This document shows, one piece after another, positions 60,701 to 64,000 of a stretch of DNA of 64,000 nucleotides (its first letter is position 1; the number at the start of each line of letters is the position of its first letter). The position numbers and the translations under genes are program-made. Location of the stretch: assembly GCA_026826555.1 (NCBI GenBank), contig JAKSZT010054569.1, positions 4,608,066 through 4,672,065 of the forward strand, given 5' to 3'. The stretch comes from Tolypeutes matacus (taxonomy: Eukaryota > Chordata > Mammalia > Cingulata > Chlamyphoridae). The notes below the pieces were generated by a model. That model saw only the letters and a program-made list of their open reading frames with translations, ran no database searches and was not told the DNA's origin.

Positions 60701-62879
60701 AGTCAAGAAGAAGAGGGACTACTTAATTCATTTATTTTTGCGAGGCAGAAGCGAATAGATGTGAATGACTTTTTTTTTTTTTTAAGTTTAGTTTAAATAT
60801 TTGTTGTGGGAGGCCTCTTGGAGGTAAGGTTGACAGTGAAAGAAAACCCAGGCAAATAATTCTCTTTCATATTCGTACTCCCTAGTTGTTGTCTGGCCCT
60901 GTGCACCGCATGTTAATTTCAGAGGCTTGGCTTGACTTCCAAGAGTTGTCACTTGTTAGTGCTCTCTTTTTAAGCCCTTTTACGGCCTTTGGGAAACTTG
61001 AACTGTGTCAATCACTATAATTTTTTGTTTGTTGCGTTTGGTATCCCCCCCCCCCCCCCGTGGATTTCTCCAAAACTTACTCAGTAATTGTCACCTACCT
61101 GTGCTTTTATAGTTTCCTTGATTTTCAGTCATTTCATAATTTTTTGTTGTTATTACGACCTACAGGGAAGTAAGTGATTTTCTTTTCTAGAAAATTTCTC
61201 GCTCTACAAAAGGGAAAAAAAAAAAGTCTGGATAAAAAGGAGTAATACTGGGCAAAATGGATGTGAAACTACAAAAGAGAACATCAGGGAAAACCGTGGT
61301 AGGAAGGAAAGGAAGAAGTACTGAGTAAGATGTGTCTTTGTGAAGAGGGTTGTGAGGTGTAGGCAGTGGGGCCAGGGAAATGTTTCTAATTGTGCCTGGG
61401 ATTGAGGGTTGATCCACTAACTAGGTGGGTTCCAGGTAACTGCCGAATACTCTCCCTTGGGAATGTTCTCAAAGCCCTCGCTCCTCCCTGTGGTTAGCTC
61501 TGGAATGACAGTATGCACTTAAACGTTTGTTCTCAGACTCAAATTTTATACCCACAATAGACTTTCATAACAGTTCTATCATTAGGTATGGAATTTCAAG
61601 ATTGGAAAGGATCCTGTACATCTCATCAGGTTTGGCTCCCACATTTTAGTTAGGAAATTTAGGCCAGAAAAGTTATAACTCGTGCCTTGGTGGAAAGAAT
61701 CTATAGGAGCAAATTGCTCAAGACACTTAATAGGTGCTGTTATCATCTGTGTCAAACGAAGTACAGCATTCATTTTTCAGGGCAGTACACAGCCTGAGCT
61801 TACTGGGTGCTTGATAAATTTAATTGCCTGACTGTTAGAAATACCTTCAGAAGGAAAGCCTTAATGTAAGGCTGAGGTTTGGGTTAGATAGTCTTTGGAG
61901 GTTTCGTTTTTATGGCATTTTCTGTTAATGTAGGATTTGAGGTTTATCTCATCTCACAGTAAGGTTTTTCCTTCGGTTTTTTCATTCCATATTTTCCCCT
62001 TCCCTCTATTTTGCCTTTCCTTTTTTTTTTTTTTTTTTTTGACACTCTTCTTCTTTTTCTTTATGAATTGAGTTGCCTGGATGGTCACTTTTCCAAGTCG
62101 TTTGCCCAGTGCTCTTGTGCTATTGGCTGCTTCTCAGCAAGGCATTTCCCTTTATTTTAGTTATTCCATTGATAATCACAACATGACTTTTTTTTCCCAT
62201 CAGGGGCTGTTTGGGATATAGAGATCTTGCTAGAATGTTTTTTAGATCCTAACCTAATTTCCCTCCTTAGAGATAATAACTACTTAAGTTGTTGAGATCT
62301 TTCTATTGTGCTGTTTCTGGTTTGTGAATTTACCCTTGTTTGAATGGTTGAATATACCTAATCAAATCTTTTAAGTACTGTTTGGGGTCCTGTTCTGCTT
62401 CATTGATACTTTTGTTTCTGGCTCTTTTTCTCTCTGCTCAAAGTATAACATAGTTTTGTTGCCACTGCAATAAAATAACTATAACTTCTTGCCTCTTGAG
62501 TGAGTCTTTTTTTTTTTTTTTTTTAATTTCAGAAAGTGTACTCCTGTTCCTCTTAACCTTTAGGGCTTAATTCTGCCAATTAACAAGTGTATTCACCTTA
62601 TTTACTTGGCCCTACTGATTAAGTTAAGTTTAGTATACCAATACACCTTATAAGGGTTGCTAAAATCCTGAGTGATGCATAAGTTTCAGACTTAGAGAAT
62701 ATTGTTCTCCCTTTTCTCTTCCAACAAGGATGGCAGCCATCAGTGGTCTACATTTCATACTTTCTGCCTCTCCTAAGCTCCCCTTGCTGTGGAACCAGGG
62801 TGTTTTGAAGAGACGTAGCCAAAATACCACCACTTGTCAATTTCTGCACAAAAGCCACCTTGGATCTTGATAGAGATTA

Positions 62880-64000
62880 TATTGAATTTGTAGATCAATT
62901 GGAGTATTGCTATCTTAACAATATTAAATCTTCTGATTCATGATCATATAATGTCTCTTTATTTATTTATTTAAGGAGATACCAGAGATTGAACCCAGGA
63001 CTTTGTACATGGGAAACAGGCACTCAACCACTGAGCTACATTGGTTTTTTCATTTGTTTGCTTTGATTTTTAGGAGGTACCGGGAATTGAACCTGGGACT
63101 TCATACATGGGAAGCAGGTGCTCAACCCCTTGAGCTATATTCATTCCCCTTACCATTTATTTCAACAGTGTTTTCTAGTTTTCAGAGTACAAGTTTTGAA
63201 CTTGTTTTGATAAATTTATTCATAAGTTTTATTCTTTTAAATGCTATTATAAGTGGAGTTGTTTTCTTAATTTCATTTTTGGATTGTTGGTAGGATAGAA
63301 GTACAATTGACTTTTGTATATTGACCTTGTGTCCTGCAACCATTCTGTACTTGTTTATTGTAATAATTTTTTAGTGGTTTCTTGGCACTATATATATATA
63401 TGTAAGATCATGTCATCTGCAAAAAGAGATAGTTTTAATTCTTCCTTTCCTTTCCAATCTGGATAAGTTTTATTTCTTTTTCTTTCCTAATTGCCCTGGC
63501 CAGAACCTCCAGTACACTGTTGAATAGCAGTGGTGAAAATGCCATCTTTGGCTTGTCTTCTTGATCTCAGGGGGAAAGCTTTCAGCCTTTCATCATAAGG
63601 TATGATGTTAGTGTGGGTTTTTCACTTGATGCAGTCAATCAAGTTGAGGAAGTTCCTTTCTATTGCTAGGTTGTTGAGTATTTCACTCAGGAAAGGCTGT
63701 TTGAATTTTGCCAAATGCTTTTTCTTCATCTATTGAGATGATCATGTTTTTTGTTTTTTTGTTTTATTGATGGATGTATTGCATTTATTGATTTTTGGAT
63801 GTTAAACCTACTTTGCATTCCTGGGAGAAGTCCCACGTGGTCATGGTGTATAATCCTTTTTATATATTGCTGGATTTAGTTTGCTAGTATTTTGTTTGAG
63901 ATTGTGTGTGTGTATGTGTGTGTGTATGCATAATGGATATTGATCTGTAGTGAGGTATTTTGTTTTTGTTTTGTTTTATTTGAGGTTTTTTTTTTTAATT
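62880..64000 (-). mobile_element. LINE-1 ORF2 fragment in PPM1G intron 1
   Basis: Antisense L1: agatcatgtcatctgcaaaa, ctggccagaacctccagtac, tgttgaatagcagtggtgaa. It carries two SINE units and runs off the window. Confidence 0.85.
62958..63149 (-). mobile_element. Two tandem DAS SINE units
   Basis: Units 62958-63043 and 63044-63149 each contain an antisense box B (gattgaacccagg; aattgaacctggg) and box A (actgagctacattgg; cttgagctatattca). Confidence 0.88.

Larger units (their letters stand above)
60362..64000 (+). other. PPM1G: PPM1G intron 1 (partial)
   Basis: No second exon is seen before the window ends. The first 2.5 kb is mostly unique with simple T and C runs (17 C at about 61048-61064). 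From about 62880 it is antisense L1 carrying two DAS SINE units. Confidence 0.85.

Overview
This window is mammalian nuclear DNA. It carries four protein genes in the order IFT172 (+, C-terminal 34 exons), KRTCAP3 (-), NRBP1 (-, complete apart from an assembly gap near its promoter) and PPM1G (+, first exon only). This is the human chromosome 2p23.3 order read from the opposite strand. The interspersed SINEs are tRNA-Ala-derived, with heads such as gggaagcggctgtggctcaa, and match the DAS-type SINEs of Xenarthra. An armadillo is the likeliest source, but sloth or anteater cannot be excluded from sequence alone.

Layout. Positions 1-735 are the tail of an IFT172 intron. Positions 736-21153 hold 34 IFT172 coding exons (about residues 471-1749 of the human-length protein). 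All joins keep frame, and one intron has a GC donor. IFT172 and KRTCAP3 converge with about 100 bp between their poly(A) signals. KRTCAP3 (six exons, 240 codons, 21504-22726) lies just downstream of NRBP1 (18 exons, 535 codons, CDS 23379-30839, first exon near 33.6 kb). The short NRBP1-KRTCAP3 interval contains a G-rich 8-bp minisatellite with a small gap. From about 34 to 59.6 kb is a gene-free interval built largely of LINE-1, DAS SINEs (monomers, dimers and a trimer), three kinds of LTR and older repeats. From 59.6 kb a CpG island leads into PPM1G exon 1 (60242-60361). The rest of the window is PPM1G intron 1.

The genes are neighbours and do not form a pathway. IFT172 is a ciliary transport subunit, KRTCAP3 a four-pass membrane protein, NRBP1 a pseudokinase adaptor and PPM1G a nuclear PP2C-type phosphatase.

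The most interesting signals are structural. They are a GC-AG intron in IFT172, DAS SINEs with an internal minisatellite expanded differently in three copies, two opposite-strand solo LTRs of a family I cannot name, a U6 pseudogene split by a LINE-1 tail, a SINE-like retroposon ending in a T run, an L1 inversion junction forming a near-perfect 30-bp hairpin, and G-rich elements at the gene boundaries.
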